Assembly: GCA_038525525.1 (NCBI GenBank) | Contig: JBCBHO010000001.1 | Location: forward strand, 372,001 to 436,000 | Origin: Shimia_B sp038525525 | GTDB lineage: Bacteria > Pseudomonadota > Alphaproteobacteria > Rhodobacterales > Rhodobacteraceae | Direction: 5' to 3' | Length of the DNA stretch: 64,000 bases | Shown here: piece after piece, positions 1-9,833 of the stretch | How the letters are laid out: the number at the start of each line of letters is the position of its first letter | Numbering within the stretch: position 1 is the first letter of the stretch | Made by a program: the position numbers and the translations under genes | The notes under the pieces: model-generated | The model's input: only the letters and a program-made list of their open reading frames with translations | What the model was told of the DNA's origin: nothing | Databases searched by the model: none

Positions 1-1456
1 CCCCGGGATAGCGCACCGTCACACCCTCCAAAGACAGCGCCCCCGCCTCCGCTCGCAGGGAAGACTGGGCCTCAGAGCTGCGCTCCACGGGCTGATCCAT
101 GAACTCCGAAAGCGCGGCAAGCGCGCGCATGGCGTATTGCGCGCGGAAGACGGTCTGCGCGATGGTCGCAAGCGGCGCGAGCGCCCGGCCCGCCAGGATG
201 TTGGCCGCGATGAGCGCCCCGATGGTGATGGCGCCTTGGGCAATAAGATATATGCCCCAGACGATGATCGACACCGAGACGGTCTGCAGGATGACCTGCG
301 TGGCGTTCGTCGCGAATTGCGCCCAGAAGCGCGCGCGCCCCGCGACCCGCGCCGCCGCGGCGCTCGCCGCATCCCACTCGCGCTGCAGGACAGGCTCCGC
401 CCCCACGCTCTTGACCGTCGGCAGCGCAGTAAGCGCCTCAACGAGGACGCTCTGGCGACGCCCGGCAAGCGCTTGCGTCCGCTCGAGGGAAGGCCCCACC
501 GTGATGCGGGAAATGAGCGCGATCAGAAGCACCACGGGAACGGCCACCAGTGGCACGAGGGCAAGCGGCCCGACGATCCACCAGAGCACGCCCAGAAAAA
601 TGCCGATGAAGGCGAGATCCACCACGGCCACGAACGTCGCCGACGCGAAGAATTCCCGCACTTGCTCGAAATCGCGGATGTGGCTCACGATCATTGCGGA
701 GCCTTGCGCGCGGTCGACCGAAGGCAGGGCCATCGCCTGCGCAAAGAGCGTGGACGAGATCGATGTATCAAGACGGCGGCCCACGCGCTCGAGGATGATC
801 GCTCGGACGCTCCTGAGCGCGAGATCGAGGCCGATGGCGATCGCCACGCCCAGCGCGAGGGTCCAGAGCGTGACATAGGCGAGGTTGGGGATCACGCGGT
901 CGTAGACGTTCATCACGAAGAGCGGCAGCGCGAGGCCCAGTGCGTTGACGCCGAGCGCGGCGACCACCACGAGCCCGAGGCTGCCCGCGTGGCCTCGAAC
1001 CGGCCGCCAGAACCAGTGCCCGCGCCTGCCCGCCCGCGGCTCCGCGAGGCGCCGCTCCGCGAGATCATCTTCGACAGTGGCCAGGAGCACGTCGCGCGAC
1101 GTGCGCCGCGCGAGGGTCCGAAGCGGCTCCTCCCGCTCGATCCCTGTCGCGGGGTCATGAATGCGCGCATTGCGACCGTCGTCCGACAGGCCCGCGAGGA
1201 TCAGGGGCTGACCGCCACGCTCGAACAGGACGGCCGGCAAGACGGCCGGATCAAGCCGGCCCGGACGGCGCAGCACGAGGCGGCTGCGAAGGCCGACGGC
1301 CGCGAGACCCTGCGCCAGATATTCAGGTTTCGAGAGATCCACCGCGTCGGGGAGCCGGGAGAGAACCGAAAGCTCGGTAAAGGGGCGCGCGTGATGCGCC
1401 GCCAGCCACGCGATGATGGCCAGCCCCGCGCCCTTCTCCTGCATCGCCCCGGTCAT
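1..1456 (-). CDS. Type I secretion system permease/ATPase (LapB/LssB type), 3' part cut off by window edge
   Basis: Exports a protein substrate across the inner membrane with a membrane-fusion protein and TolC partner. I translated the minus strand directly. About 485 codons are visible and stay open to the window edge. They comprise an N-terminal C39-like domain (about residues 1-130), a transmembrane block opening around residue 150 (VVVAALGVNALGLALPLF), and the start of the nucleotide-binding domain (LEGVTVRYPG) at the edge; Walker motifs lie outside. The C39-like domain starts MTGAMQEKGAGLAI and has no obvious catalytic Cys, typical of the RTX-adhesin exporters. The ATG overlaps the TolC-like stop as ATGA, so the two are translationally coupled. 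An alternative start is the ATG at 1444. The fusion protein and substrate gene are not in the window. Confidence 0.85.
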   Translation of the reverse strand, partial: MTGAMQEKGAGLAIIAWLAAHHARPFTELSVLSRLPDAVDLSKPEYLAQGLAAVGLRSRLVLRRPGRLDPAVLPAVLFERGGQPLILAGLSDDGRNARIHDPATGIEREEPLRTLARRTSRDVLLATVEDDLAERRLAEPRAGRRGHWFWRPVRGHAGSLGLVVVAALGVNALGLALPLFVMNVYDRVIPNLAYVTLWTLALGVAIAIGLDLALRSVRAIILERVGRRLDTSISSTLFAQAMALPSVDRAQGSAMIVSHIRDFEQVREFFASATFVAVVDLAFIGIFLGVLWWIVGPLALVPLVAVPVVLLIALISRITVGPSLERTQALAGRRQSVLVEALTALPTVKSVGAEPVLQREWDAASAAAARVAGRARFWAQFATNATQVILQTVSVSIIVWGIYLIAQGAITIGALIAANILAGRALAPLATIAQTVFRAQYAMRALAALSEFMDQPVERSSEAQSSLRAEAGALSLEGVTVRYPG

Positions 1457-2847
1457 TCAAGGGCCTTGATCTCGGTGCGGAAGATCGCGGCCGGCCCCCG
1501 GCTGCGCGCGCGGGCCTCAAAGGCGGGTTCGAGCGCGATATCAGACGGGCTCACACCGAACTGCGCGGCGAGGCGGCTGCTCGCCGCAAGCAGCCGGTAG
1601 CCGGAAAAGGTCAGGGCTGCGCGAGCCGAAATCACCTCGAACTCGACGTTGAAGAGGCTGCGCTCGGCATCCAGCAGATCGATTAGGTTGCGATTGCCGG
1701 TGCGAAACTCATCGGTGTACTGCGTCACGATCCGCCGCGCTGCGTTTCGCTGCACATCGAGCAGCACGAGCTGCGCCAGCGCGTTCTCGCGACCGTTCCA
1801 GGCCAGGGCCGCGAATTCCTCTACCTCCCGCTGTGCAAGCTGGCGCCGGGCCATGGCTTCGCGCACGCGCGCCTGCTCTGCCGCGCCCTGGGCCTTCCGG
1901 CCGCCCGCGAAGAGCTCCCAGGTCATCGTCACGCCGACAAAGCCGCTTCCGCGGTCGCCATCGAGCTCGAAATCATCCCATTCCCGGCGTGCGCCAGCAC
2001 TGGCGGAGATCGTCGGCAGACGCGCGCCCAGGGTCTCCGCGAGCTGGTATTCCTGTGCCCGGACGTTGGTCTCGGCGGAGCGCAGGCGGAAACTGTTCTC
2101 GACGGCCAGTTGCCGTGTCCGGGCCTGCGAGCCCGGCAGTCCGCTGGCATCGGGCGCGCGGAAGCCGCCATGGGCTTCGATCCCGGTGATGATCTCAAAG
2201 CGGGCGTTCGCATCCGACAGCGCCCGCCGCACTTCGAGCCGCGCGAGCCGGGCCGCAAGCAGTCGCTGCTCGACTTCGAATGAGGCCGAGGTCGGGAGCC
2301 TCCCACCATCTACGAGCTCGTCTACTTGGCCTTTGATCTCCTCGTGCCGTGCCACGTTGGCGTCAGAGGCGGAGAGGAGCTGCTGGTGGCGCGCCACGTC
2401 TATGTAGGCCTGCACGACCGACAGGGTCAGCGTTTCGGAGGCGTCGAGCAAACGAAAGAGCGAGCCGTCGAGGCGCGCCGCCCCCCGATAGACGCGGTTG
2501 GCCCGCTGGTATCCGTCGAAAAAGACGTATCGCGCGGCGAGTTCCACGCGGGCCGTCGTCCCATAGCTTCTCTCTTCCGATGCGGAGACCGTGATGTCGT
2601 CGGTATAGGACTGGGCCTCGCCATCGACGGTGAGATCGAGGCGCGGGAGAAACTCCCGCTCCAGGGACAAAAGATCGAAGGCCGCGGCGCGCACGATCTC
2701 GGATGCGGCCTTGGCCGCCGGGTCTTCGGCAAGCGCCGCGCGCACCACTTCGGAGAGCGTGTGGCTCCACGCGGAGACGGGCATAAACAGGAGCCCCGAG
2801 ACGAGGGCAAACACGCTCCAGCGGGCATTTGCTCGCGCAGCCGTCAT
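1453..2847 (-). CDS. TolC family outer membrane efflux protein
   Basis: Outer-membrane channel partner of the adjacent type I exporter. The product is 464 aa from the chosen ATG, which is preceded by GAGGAAGG at proper spacing; an upstream in-frame ATG at 2907 would add 20 residues in front of an otherwise normal signal peptide (MTAARANARWSVFALVSG, cleaved near AWS-HTL). The body has the alternating helical repeats of TolC (VVRAALAEDPAAKAASEI near the start, and a second copy with LAVENSFRLRSAETNV). Near the end, YTDEFRTGNRNLIDLLDAER is the typical TolC/LapE signature. It overlaps the downstream ATPase gene by 4 nt. Confidence 0.88.
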   Translation of the reverse strand: MTAARANARWSVFALVSGLLFMPVSAWSHTLSEVVRAALAEDPAAKAASEIVRAAAFDLLSLEREFLPRLDLTVDGEAQSYTDDITVSASEERSYGTTARVELAARYVFFDGYQRANRVYRGAARLDGSLFRLLDASETLTLSVVQAYIDVARHQQLLSASDANVARHEEIKGQVDELVDGGRLPTSASFEVEQRLLAARLARLEVRRALSDANARFEIITGIEAHGGFRAPDASGLPGSQARTRQLAVENSFRLRSAETNVRAQEYQLAETLGARLPTISASAGARREWDDFELDGDRGSGFVGVTMTWELFAGGRKAQGAAEQARVREAMARRQLAQREVEEFAALAWNGRENALAQLVLLDVQRNAARRIVTQYTDEFRTGNRNLIDLLDAERSLFNVEFEVISARAALTFSGYRLLAASSRLAAQFGVSPSDIALEPAFEARARSRGPAAIFRTEIKALE

Positions 2848-3110
2848 ACTCGCCCCTTCCTCTTCACCCAACGACAACACCATGCGCGGAACGCGCTTTT
2901 CGCGCAACCTTCGGTGAAGAGGTGGTTTTTTGGCCTTATCCGCGAGGGTAATCCATCGGCCCCATCAACACGTCGTCCCGCCGACCCTCGCCCGTTCACC
3001 GCGCTGCGGCGCCCTGCAGCTCCGCACCCGGCGGCAGCGCGTGGGCCTCACCGCGGTGATCACGCGGCTTGACCTGTGATGCACACCCATGCTGCATCGC
3101 GGGAGACAAT

Positions 3111-5363
3111 ATGTGGCGTACAAATGAAAAACTGGACCCCGGGGAGCGAACCAGCTCGCGTGCCGGGCATGGGGCGGGGGCGGTGGGACCGATGAACTCG
3201 CCTGCAAACAAGAGCCACGATCCGTTGCAGTCAAAAGCTGTGACCCTCGTGAAAGGAGCAAGCACGGGTTGCGTCGTCGGTCTCGTGCAGATCGCCCAGG
3301 CCGCGGCGCTCGCATCGCTGATCTTCGCGGGCCCCATGGCACCGGGCCTCGCCACGGGGACGTTTCTCGTCCTTCTGTCCAGCGTCATTCCCAGCCTTCT
3401 CTGGATCACCACGCGCGAGGTCCCCGAGCCCATATTCCTGACGCTTCAGAATGCGCCGCTTGCAGTGCTCATTCCCGCGTTGATTGCCGTTGGCGCGTCG
3501 GCTGCCGATGGCGCGGCGGTCCCGACGGTCTTCGCCATCTTCGGCATCACCGCCTTTGGAACCGGCCTGGCGTTTCTGGCGATCCGCGTCTTTCACCTCG
3601 GGCGGTACCTGAGGATCCTGCCCTATTCGGTGGCGACCGGCTTTCTGGCGAGCTGCGGTGCGCTGTTGGTCGTGGCCTCGCTGCAGGCCAGCTTGCCGAG
3701 TGCCCCCGGCGCACTCGGGCTGACAGCCTACGTGCCAGCGGCCCTCGCCGTGGTCTTTGCCGCCCTCCTCGCCGTGGCGCGCCGCATCGACTCCAGCCTC
3801 GGCATCGCCATGGGTCTCATCCTCGGCATTCTCCTCACGCACGCCGGCATCTGGGCTGCGGGGATCGACATCGCGACCGCGCGTGAGCTGGGCATCCTCC
3901 GACCCGAACCACTGACGCAAAGCCCGCTAAGCCTGTCCGACCTGGCCCGCGTGGACGTGGCCCTCGTGCTCGACGCGGCGCCGGTCATAGCGGCAGCCGT
4001 GATCATCGGGCTCGTCGGCGCCATGCTCAACCTGTCGGGATCGGAGCTCGTGCTGGGCCGGGATCTCCCCGACCGACGGATTTTCGGGCGCATGGGCTTG
4101 GCCAATCTGACGCTGGGCGCGATCGGCGCGCCGCCGGGCTACATCAGCGCCACCGCCACCAGTATCGGCAAGGAGATCGGTGGCGAGGGCCGCTTTCCAA
4201 TCCTCGCGTGCTGCGTCGTGATCGGTATCGCTGGGCTCTTCCTCACCCTGCTGCTGGATGTTCTGCCGCCTTTCGTGCGGTTCGGACTCCTCGTCTTCGT
4301 GGGGGCTGCCCTGATCGAACGCTGGTTCCTACGAGAGCGGCGCAGCATGACGGGCCTCGATTGGATGATCAGCGGCAGCTTCATCGCGATCACGCTCGCC
4401 TTCGGCATCGTTGTCGCGATCCAGGTGGGCTTCGTGGTGGCATCCGTGACCTTTGCCGTCAGCTATGCCCGTCTCAAGGCTGTGCGATCCCAGTTCGACC
4501 TCTCCACCCGGCGCAGCCGCGTGGATCGTGGTCCACGCCAGAGCGCGTGGCTCGACAGTCATGGCGGCGAAGCCGTGGTCCTGACCCTGCAGGGCTACTT
4601 GTTCTTCGGCTCCGTGGAGCAGGTGGTGGACCACGTGCGCCAGCTCCTCGGCAGCGCACCGCGCAAGCGTCAAATACTCCTCGACTTCGCCCGCGTGCGG
4701 AACGTCGATGCCGCGGCGAGTGCGGCGATGATGAAACTCAGCCTCATGGCGCGACAGCACGGGGTGCGCGTCGTCTTTTGCGAGCTCTTGCCCGAGGTCT
4801 TCGAGACATTCGACCGCGCGGGGGTCTTCAAGGCCGCGTCCGGCTTGCAGCATGTCGACACGCTCGACGCGGCGCTCGAAGACGCCGAGGAGGCCATCCT
4901 CGCGGGCCTCTCGACGCAGCCCCCGCGCGAAGGCGCACCCGCCGCACTGCAGGAGCTGCTCGGGTCCCCTGCCCTCGCCGAGAAGCTCCTCTCCGCCATG
5001 ACGCGCATGAAACTCCGGCGCGGCGAGCACCTCATCAGGCAAGGCGAGGACGGATCCGACATCTACATCGTCGATACCGGCCAACTGGCCATTCAGGTGC
5101 CGGGGGCGGACAGCGCGCCACTGCGCCTGCGCTCCGTGCGCTCGGGCGCTTTCGTGGGCGAAATGGCCGGCTATATCGGCGGCCCGAGGGGCGCGGACGT
5201 GGTCGCCGAGATCGATACGGTCGTTTTTGGGATTGACGAAGACAGCCTCGAACGCCTTCGTGCGGACGATCCGGCGCTCGTCGCGGAGTTTCATCGGACG
5301 ATGGCCGCGGCGCTCGCCGAAAAGCTGCTCAGGACGAACAGATTGCTGCAGGACTTGAACTGA
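3111..5363 (+). CDS. SulP family anion transporter with STAS and cyclic-nucleotide-binding domains
   Basis: An inner-membrane SulP/SLC26-type transporter for sulfate, bicarbonate or another anion. About 750 aa. The first ~430 residues hold 10 or more hydrophobic segments; then comes a STAS domain (VVLTLQGYLFFGSVEQVVDH, ILLDFARVRNVDAAASAAMM). The last ~120 residues form a cyclic-nucleotide-binding domain (RRGEHLIRQGEDGSDIYIVD, SGAFVGEMAGYIGG, ADVVAEI). Start: an ATG at 3069 is in frame, but the ATG at 3111 has GGGAGA in front of it and is preferred. The stop overlaps the next ATG (TGATG), so the DUF3307 gene is coupled. The C-terminal cNMP domain suggests ligand-gated transport (inference). 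Confidence 0.88.
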   Translation: MWRTNEKLDPGERTSSRAGHGAGAVGPMNSPANKSHDPLQSKAVTLVKGASTGCVVGLVQIAQAAALASLIFAGPMAPGLATGTFLVLLSSVIPSLLWITTREVPEPIFLTLQNAPLAVLIPALIAVGASAADGAAVPTVFAIFGITAFGTGLAFLAIRVFHLGRYLRILPYSVATGFLASCGALLVVASLQASLPSAPGALGLTAYVPAALAVVFAALLAVARRIDSSLGIAMGLILGILLTHAGIWAAGIDIATARELGILRPEPLTQSPLSLSDLARVDVALVLDAAPVIAAAVIIGLVGAMLNLSGSELVLGRDLPDRRIFGRMGLANLTLGAIGAPPGYISATATSIGKEIGGEGRFPILACCVVIGIAGLFLTLLLDVLPPFVRFGLLVFVGAALIERWFLRERRSMTGLDWMISGSFIAITLAFGIVVAIQVGFVVASVTFAVSYARLKAVRSQFDLSTRRSRVDRGPRQSAWLDSHGGEAVVLTLQGYLFFGSVEQVVDHVRQLLGSAPRKRQILLDFARVRNVDAAASAAMMKLSLMARQHGVRVVFCELLPEVFETFDRAGVFKAASGLQHVDTLDAALEDAEEAILAGLSTQPPREGAPAALQELLGSPALAEKLLSAMTRMKLRRGEHLIRQGEDGSDIYIVDTGQLAIQVPGADSAPLRLRSVRSGAFVGEMAGYIGGPRGADVVAEIDTVVFGIDEDSLERLRADDPALVAEFHRTMAAALAEKLLRTNRLLQDLN

Positions 5364-5752
5364 TGGAAATCTGGGACCTCGGGCTTCTCCTCGGCCTCCT
5401 GCAGACCAAGCACCTGCTTGCCGATTATGTCTGGCAGACAGCGGCCATGGTGCGCACCAAGGGCATCTACGGGCATCCTGTCGGGGCGAGCCACTCGGCG
5501 CTCCATGCCGTCCTGTCGGGCCTGATCCTCCTCGTGGTGCCGGGGACGGGGATCGGACTGGCCGGGGCCATCGTGATCGCCGAGTTCGTTGTGCATTACC
5601 ACACCGACTGGTCGAAGGATCAACTCTCGAGCTGGCTCAACCAGAATCCGAAGCAGAAGGGCTACTGGGTCCTCGTGGGGCTCGACCAGTATCTTCACCA
5701 GCTCACATATCTCGCCATCGTGCTGGTCGCGTTCTCGGCCCACGGGGCCTGA
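5363..5752 (+). CDS. DUF3307 domain membrane protein
   Basis: Small integral membrane protein of unknown function, 129 aa. It has the DUF3307 hallmark N-terminus (LLLGLLQTKHLLADYVWQT) and His-rich segments (GASHSALHAVL, VVHYHTDWSKDQL, LDQYLHQLTYL), with about three or four hydrophobic helices. It begins inside the stop codon of the SulP gene (TGATG overlap), implying coupled translation and possibly an accessory role to the transporter. No catalytic function can be assigned from sequence. Confidence 0.8.
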   Translation: MEIWDLGLLLGLLQTKHLLADYVWQTAAMVRTKGIYGHPVGASHSALHAVLSGLILLVVPGTGIGLAGAIVIAEFVVHYHTDWSKDQLSSWLNQNPKQKGYWVLVGLDQYLHQLTYLAIVLVAFSAHGA

Positions 5753-5843
5753 CGCTCGCAAGCGGGTCCAGGCGCCCAAATTGTTGCGCTGAAAGGGCTT
5801 TCGCGCAAAGGTCGCTCCAGCGGCTAAGCTGCGAGGAGGATTA

Positions 5844-7640
5844 ATGATTGAAGATGTTGCCTTTGCCCGGCGCGCGCTGGGGGATGTATTTGGTATCCCC
5901 GCCGACGCCGACACTCTGCTCGATGACCTGTCCAAAGAGCTCGAGATCCTGCACTTGAACGTGGAGGACACGCTGGTGACGGAGGGCGAGGCCTCCGACG
6001 CCATCTATGTGCTCCTGCGCGGACGGCTCACCGCACACGCAGCCACGCGAGAGGGCGGCGAAAGCTTCCTGGGCGAGATCAGGCGGGGCGAAACCATCGG
6101 CGAGATCGGCGTCATCCAGGGCACGCCCCGGGGGGCAACGGTCCGGGTCTCTCGCACCTCCACGGTGGCGCGGATCAGCGCCGATGCCTTCCAACAGATG
6201 CTCACGGCCCATCCCGGCCTTGGCCTCGCCATCGCGCGCACGCTCATCAGCAGATCAGAACGGGCCGCGGGGCCACGGCATCCGGGCTTTGTCCCCGAAA
6301 CGGTCTGCCTGATGGCGGTCACCGAGGGGATTGATCTAGCCGCGGTGGCGCATCGCCTCACCGACACGCTCCCGGGCGCCGTCACGGTGATCGCGGAGAG
6401 CGAAGATCTCGCGCGCGCGCGGCACGAGATCCATGAGGCCGAGCAGGAGGGGCATCACGTCTTCATCCTGTCCGAGGGCGGCAATGCCGCGTGGCAGTCG
6501 ATGGCTGTCGCCGAAGCGGACGAGGTCGTCCGCATCGCGGATGCCACGCACGACCCCGCACCGGGACAGTCGGAGACGTCAGCGGAGCGACCGGCAAACG
6601 CGGTTCTGCCCCGCCACACCCTGCTCCTCATTCATCCAGAAAGCACCCAGAGCCCCCGCGGCACGGTGCGGTGGCTCGCGTCACGCAAGATCGACCGGCA
6701 CCTTCACATGCGTCTCGAGCGCGACGATGACGTGGGCCGCGTGGGGCGGCTCCTGACGGGCCGCGCGGTGGGCCTCGCGCTCGCGGGCGGGGGTGCCCGT
6801 GGCGCGGCGCATATCGGCGCGATCCGCGCCCTCGAAGAAGCCGGCATCGTGCCCGATATCGTGGGCGGCACCTCCATCGGCGCGGCCATGGCCGCCTGGT
6901 ACGCGATGGGCCTTCGCTCCACGGATCTCGAAGCGGCCGCGCGCACCGTCTTCGTCGACAGTGGCGGGCCGACCCGCGACTGGAACCTCCTGCCCCTCAT
7001 CTCGCTCGTCAAAGGGCGCCAGACCCGTGACCTCGGGATCGAGGCCATCCGCCGGGCCACAGGCACCGATATCGACATCGAGGATACCTGGACTCCGTTT
7101 TTCTGCCTCACGGCCAACTACACCGCGCAGCGGCAGGTCGTGCATCAGTCCGGGCCGCTCTGGCGCGCTCTCACGGCGACCTATGCCATCCCCGGGGTGC
7201 TTCCGCCCGTGCTGATCGACGGGGAGCTTCACGTGGATGGCGGCGTGGTCAACAACCTGCCCGTGGACGTGCTTGAAGAGGTGGGCGCGGCGCGCACGAT
7301 CGCGGTAGACCTGCTCGGCGAGGCGCGCAAGCCCCTCGCGATTACCGAGATCCCGAGCAACGGAGCCCTTCTCGTGGACAAGCTGCGGCCGAGGCGGAAG
7401 CGCCGCTTCAAGCTGCCGGGGCTCATGTCGACGCTACTGAACTCCACGGTCCTGAGCTCGCTCAATCGCCAGCGGGACATGTCTGAGCGCGCCGATCTCT
7501 GCCTGAGGCCGGAGCTGCCCCGGGTGGGGCTTCTCGACTGGAAGAAGTTCCCCGACACGATCGAATACGGCTACCAATCGGCCACCGAGCAGTTGGCAGC
7601 CCTGCCCGCCGAGATCCGTGACACCATGCGCGCGGCCTGA
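5844..7640 (+). CDS. Patatin-like phospholipase with N-terminal cyclic-nucleotide-binding domain (NTE/RssA family)
   Basis: Predicted serine lipase/esterase of the neuropathy-target-esterase type. 598 aa; strong RBS (GAGGAGGA) before ATG. Residues ~15-130 form a cyclic-nucleotide-binding fold (VTEGEASDAIYVLLRG, RRGETIGEIGVI). A central linker follows, then the patatin domain from about residue 308: oxyanion loop GGGARG (~314), nucleophile elbow GTSIG (~342-346) and catalytic DGG (~465). All catalytic elements are intact. The architecture matches bacterial NTE homologues. It lies 91 nt after DUF3307 on the same strand, and its cNMP domain mirrors that of the SulP protein two genes upstream. 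Confidence 0.88.
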   Translation: MIEDVAFARRALGDVFGIPADADTLLDDLSKELEILHLNVEDTLVTEGEASDAIYVLLRGRLTAHAATREGGESFLGEIRRGETIGEIGVIQGTPRGATVRVSRTSTVARISADAFQQMLTAHPGLGLAIARTLISRSERAAGPRHPGFVPETVCLMAVTEGIDLAAVAHRLTDTLPGAVTVIAESEDLARARHEIHEAEQEGHHVFILSEGGNAAWQSMAVAEADEVVRIADATHDPAPGQSETSAERPANAVLPRHTLLLIHPESTQSPRGTVRWLASRKIDRHLHMRLERDDDVGRVGRLLTGRAVGLALAGGGARGAAHIGAIRALEEAGIVPDIVGGTSIGAAMAAWYAMGLRSTDLEAAARTVFVDSGGPTRDWNLLPLISLVKGRQTRDLGIEAIRRATGTDIDIEDTWTPFFCLTANYTAQRQVVHQSGPLWRALTATYAIPGVLPPVLIDGELHVDGGVVNNLPVDVLEEVGAARTIAVDLLGEARKPLAITEIPSNGALLVDKLRPRRKRRFKLPGLMSTLLNSTVLSSLNRQRDMSERADLCLRPELPRVGLLDWKKFPDTIEYGYQSATEQLAALPAEIRDTMRAA

Positions 7641-7659
7641 CCGCGTCTCGGGCCGCGGC

Positions 7660-8655
7660 CTAGATCGGGACCACCGTCGCCTGTCCGGAAGCCACCGACA
7701 CCTTCACGAGGGATGCGGCGACCGCGAGGTCCTGAAGGCCGACGCCCGTGCCGTCAAAGATCGTGATCTCTTCGTCGGCGGTCCGTCCGGGATGGTCTCC
7801 GTTGATGACGCTCCCGATCTGGGAGATGTCCGCCTCCGCGATCAGGCCCTCCTTGATGGCATGCTGCGCCTCGCCCAGCGTGACCGATTGCGCGATCTCG
7901 TCGGCAAAGACTGTGGCCTTCGCGAGGAGGTCGGCGGCGATCTCCTGCTTGCCGATCGTATCGGTGCCCATGCAGGCGATGTGGGTCCCCGGGCTCACAT
8001 GCTCGGCGAGGAGCGAGGGGGCGAAGGAGGACGTGATCGTGATGATGGTGTCCGCGGCCACCATGCCCGGCAGATCCACAGCCTCGAAGGGCACGCCCAT
8101 CTCGTCCGCGACCTTCGCGAGGTTGGGCAGCATCTCCGGGTGGAAATTCCAGCCGATCACCCGCGCGAAGGCGTGGGTCTCGAGGGCGGCGCGCAGCTGG
8201 AAAGTGGCCTGGTGCCCGGCGCCGATCATGCCGAGGACCTTGGCATCCTTCCGCGCGAGATGGCGGATGGAGACGGAAGAGGCCGCGGCGGTGCGCAGCG
8301 CCGTGAGGAGGTTGCCGCCCACTATCGCCTCGACCCGACCCGTGTCCGGATCGAAGAGGAAGACCGTGGACTGATGATTGATCACCCCGCGCCGTTCGAG
8401 ATTGTGGGGCCAGTAACCGCCCGCTTTCAGCCCGAGGACACCGCCCGCACGGTCGAAGCCGCCCTTGAAGCCGTAGAGCGCATCCTCATGACCGATGGCC
8501 TCCCGCACGACGGGAAAGTTGTAGGCGTCGCCCGCCGCCATGGCGGCGAAGACCTTTTCCACGGCCGCGAAAGACGCCTCGCGCGTGATGAGGTCGGCCA
8601 CCATGCCCTCCGGCACGATGACCAGCTCTTGCTTGCTCGATTGCGCGCCGTCCAT
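7660..8655 (-). CDS. bhcD: Iminosuccinate reductase (ornithine cyclodeaminase/mu-crystallin family)
   Basis: Last enzyme of the beta-hydroxyaspartate cycle: reduces iminosuccinate to aspartate with NADH. 331 aa, normal for the ornithine cyclodeaminase/mu-crystallin fold. Visible are the Rossmann motif GMIGAGHQATFQLRAALE and the family segment DTIITITSSFAPSLLAEHVSPG. Family membership alone would allow ornithine cyclodeaminase or ectoine-utilisation roles; the assignment rests on the four-gene bhcABCD order plus IclR regulator. Start ATG overlaps the bhcC stop (TGATG). It is the promoter-distal gene of the operon. Confidence 0.87.
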   Translation of the reverse strand: MDGAQSSKQELVIVPEGMVADLITREASFAAVEKVFAAMAAGDAYNFPVVREAIGHEDALYGFKGGFDRAGGVLGLKAGGYWPHNLERRGVINHQSTVFLFDPDTGRVEAIVGGNLLTALRTAAASSVSIRHLARKDAKVLGMIGAGHQATFQLRAALETHAFARVIGWNFHPEMLPNLAKVADEMGVPFEAVDLPGMVAADTIITITSSFAPSLLAEHVSPGTHIACMGTDTIGKQEIAADLLAKATVFADEIAQSVTLGEAQHAIKEGLIAEADISQIGSVINGDHPGRTADEEITIFDGTGVGLQDLAVAASLVKVSVASGQATVVPI

Positions 8656-9818
8656 CAGTAGGCTTTGCCCCGGGCAGAGACGGGCCAGAGCGTCTCGACC
8701 TTGCCGTCACGCAGCCCGACATACCAGTCGTGGACGTTGCAGGTCGGGTCGCAATGCCCAGGCACGAGCTTGAGCTTCTCGTTGATCGCAAGGACCTTGT
8801 CGGGATCGGCCACAACGCCGTGCTCATCGGAGCATTTGACGTATTCCACGTCGGTCCGACCATAGATCACCGGCAGACCGCTATCGACGGACTGCGCCTT
8901 GAGACCCGCATCCACGATGGCCTTTTCGGGCTTCGCATGGCTCATGACGCTCGTCAGGATGAAGAGCGCGTTTTCCCACTCGCCCTGGTCGATCCGCTTG
9001 CCGTCCTTGTCGAGGATGCGGCCGTAATCGGCGTCCATGAAGGCGTAGGAGCCGCATTGCAGCTCGTTGTACACCCCCGAGGTAGACTCGAAGTAATAAG
9101 AGCCGGTGCCGCCCCCGCCCACGATATCGCAGGTGAGCCCCTCGGCTGCGAGCGCGTCAACGGCGTCCTTCACCATGGCCACGGCCACGGCGATCTTCGC
9201 CTTGCGGTCCTCGTAGCTGTCCATGTGCTGCATGGCGCCCTGGTAGGCCTGAAGGCCGGCGAATTTCAGCCCTGGTGCCGCATCGATGGCCTTGGCGATG
9301 GCCACGACCTCCGGCGTCGTGGTGACCCCGCAGCGCCCCGCGCCGCAATCGATCTCCACGAGACACTCGATCTCGGTGCCGTGCTTCTGCGCGCCGGCAG
9401 AGAGATCGGCAATGTTCGACACGTCATCGACGCAGCAGATCGTGCGCGCGCCGAGCTTCGGCATCCTGGCGAGGCGGTCGATCTTCGCAGGTTCGCGCAC
9501 CTGGTTAGAGACGAGCACGTCCTTGATGCCGCCGCGTGCGAAGACTTCCGCCTCCGAGACCTTCTGACAGCACACGCCGCAGGCGCCGCCAAGCTCGACC
9601 TGCAGCTTCGCCACGTCGACGGATTTGTGCATCTTGCCGTGCACGCGGTGCCGCATGCCGTGGGCCTTGGCGTAGTCGCCCATCTTCTTGATGTTGCGCT
9701 CGAGCGCGTCGAGGTCGAGCACGAGGCAGGGGGTCTGCACATCCGCCTCGTCCATGCCCGGCAACGCCGGGACATCGAAGCCCACTTCCAGATCGCCAAA
9801 ATCGGTCACGTCTTTCAT
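8655..9818 (-). CDS. bhcC: Beta-hydroxyaspartate aldolase (D-threonine-aldolase-like, PLP fold III)
   Basis: Condenses glycine with glyoxylate to beta-hydroxyaspartate. 387 aa, alanine-racemase-like N-terminal barrel: TPCLVLDLDALERNI, then the PLP-lysine motif HGKMHKS (K62 by count, as in the D-threonine aldolase HxKxHK). Further conserved stretches are VSNQVREPAKIDRLA and IVGGGGTGSYYFE, with C-terminal metal ligands in VPGHCDPTCNVHD (H and C). Only 15 nt separate it from bhcB upstream and it is coupled to bhcD downstream. In isolation it would be called a D-TA family protein; context decides. Confidence 0.88.
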   Translation of the reverse strand: MKDVTDFGDLEVGFDVPALPGMDEADVQTPCLVLDLDALERNIKKMGDYAKAHGMRHRVHGKMHKSVDVAKLQVELGGACGVCCQKVSEAEVFARGGIKDVLVSNQVREPAKIDRLARMPKLGARTICCVDDVSNIADLSAGAQKHGTEIECLVEIDCGAGRCGVTTTPEVVAIAKAIDAAPGLKFAGLQAYQGAMQHMDSYEDRKAKIAVAVAMVKDAVDALAAEGLTCDIVGGGGTGSYYFESTSGVYNELQCGSYAFMDADYGRILDKDGKRIDQGEWENALFILTSVMSHAKPEKAIVDAGLKAQSVDSGLPVIYGRTDVEYVKCSDEHGVVADPDKVLAINEKLKLVPGHCDPTCNVHDWYVGLRDGKVETLWPVSARGKAY

Positions 9819-9833
9819 GTCGCTTGTCCTCGT

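Noticed and set aside
137..1600. Long plus-strand ORF over the type I exporter
   Set aside because: Composition rich in Arg/His/Asp and antisense to a clear transporter reading frame; a GC-rich shadow.
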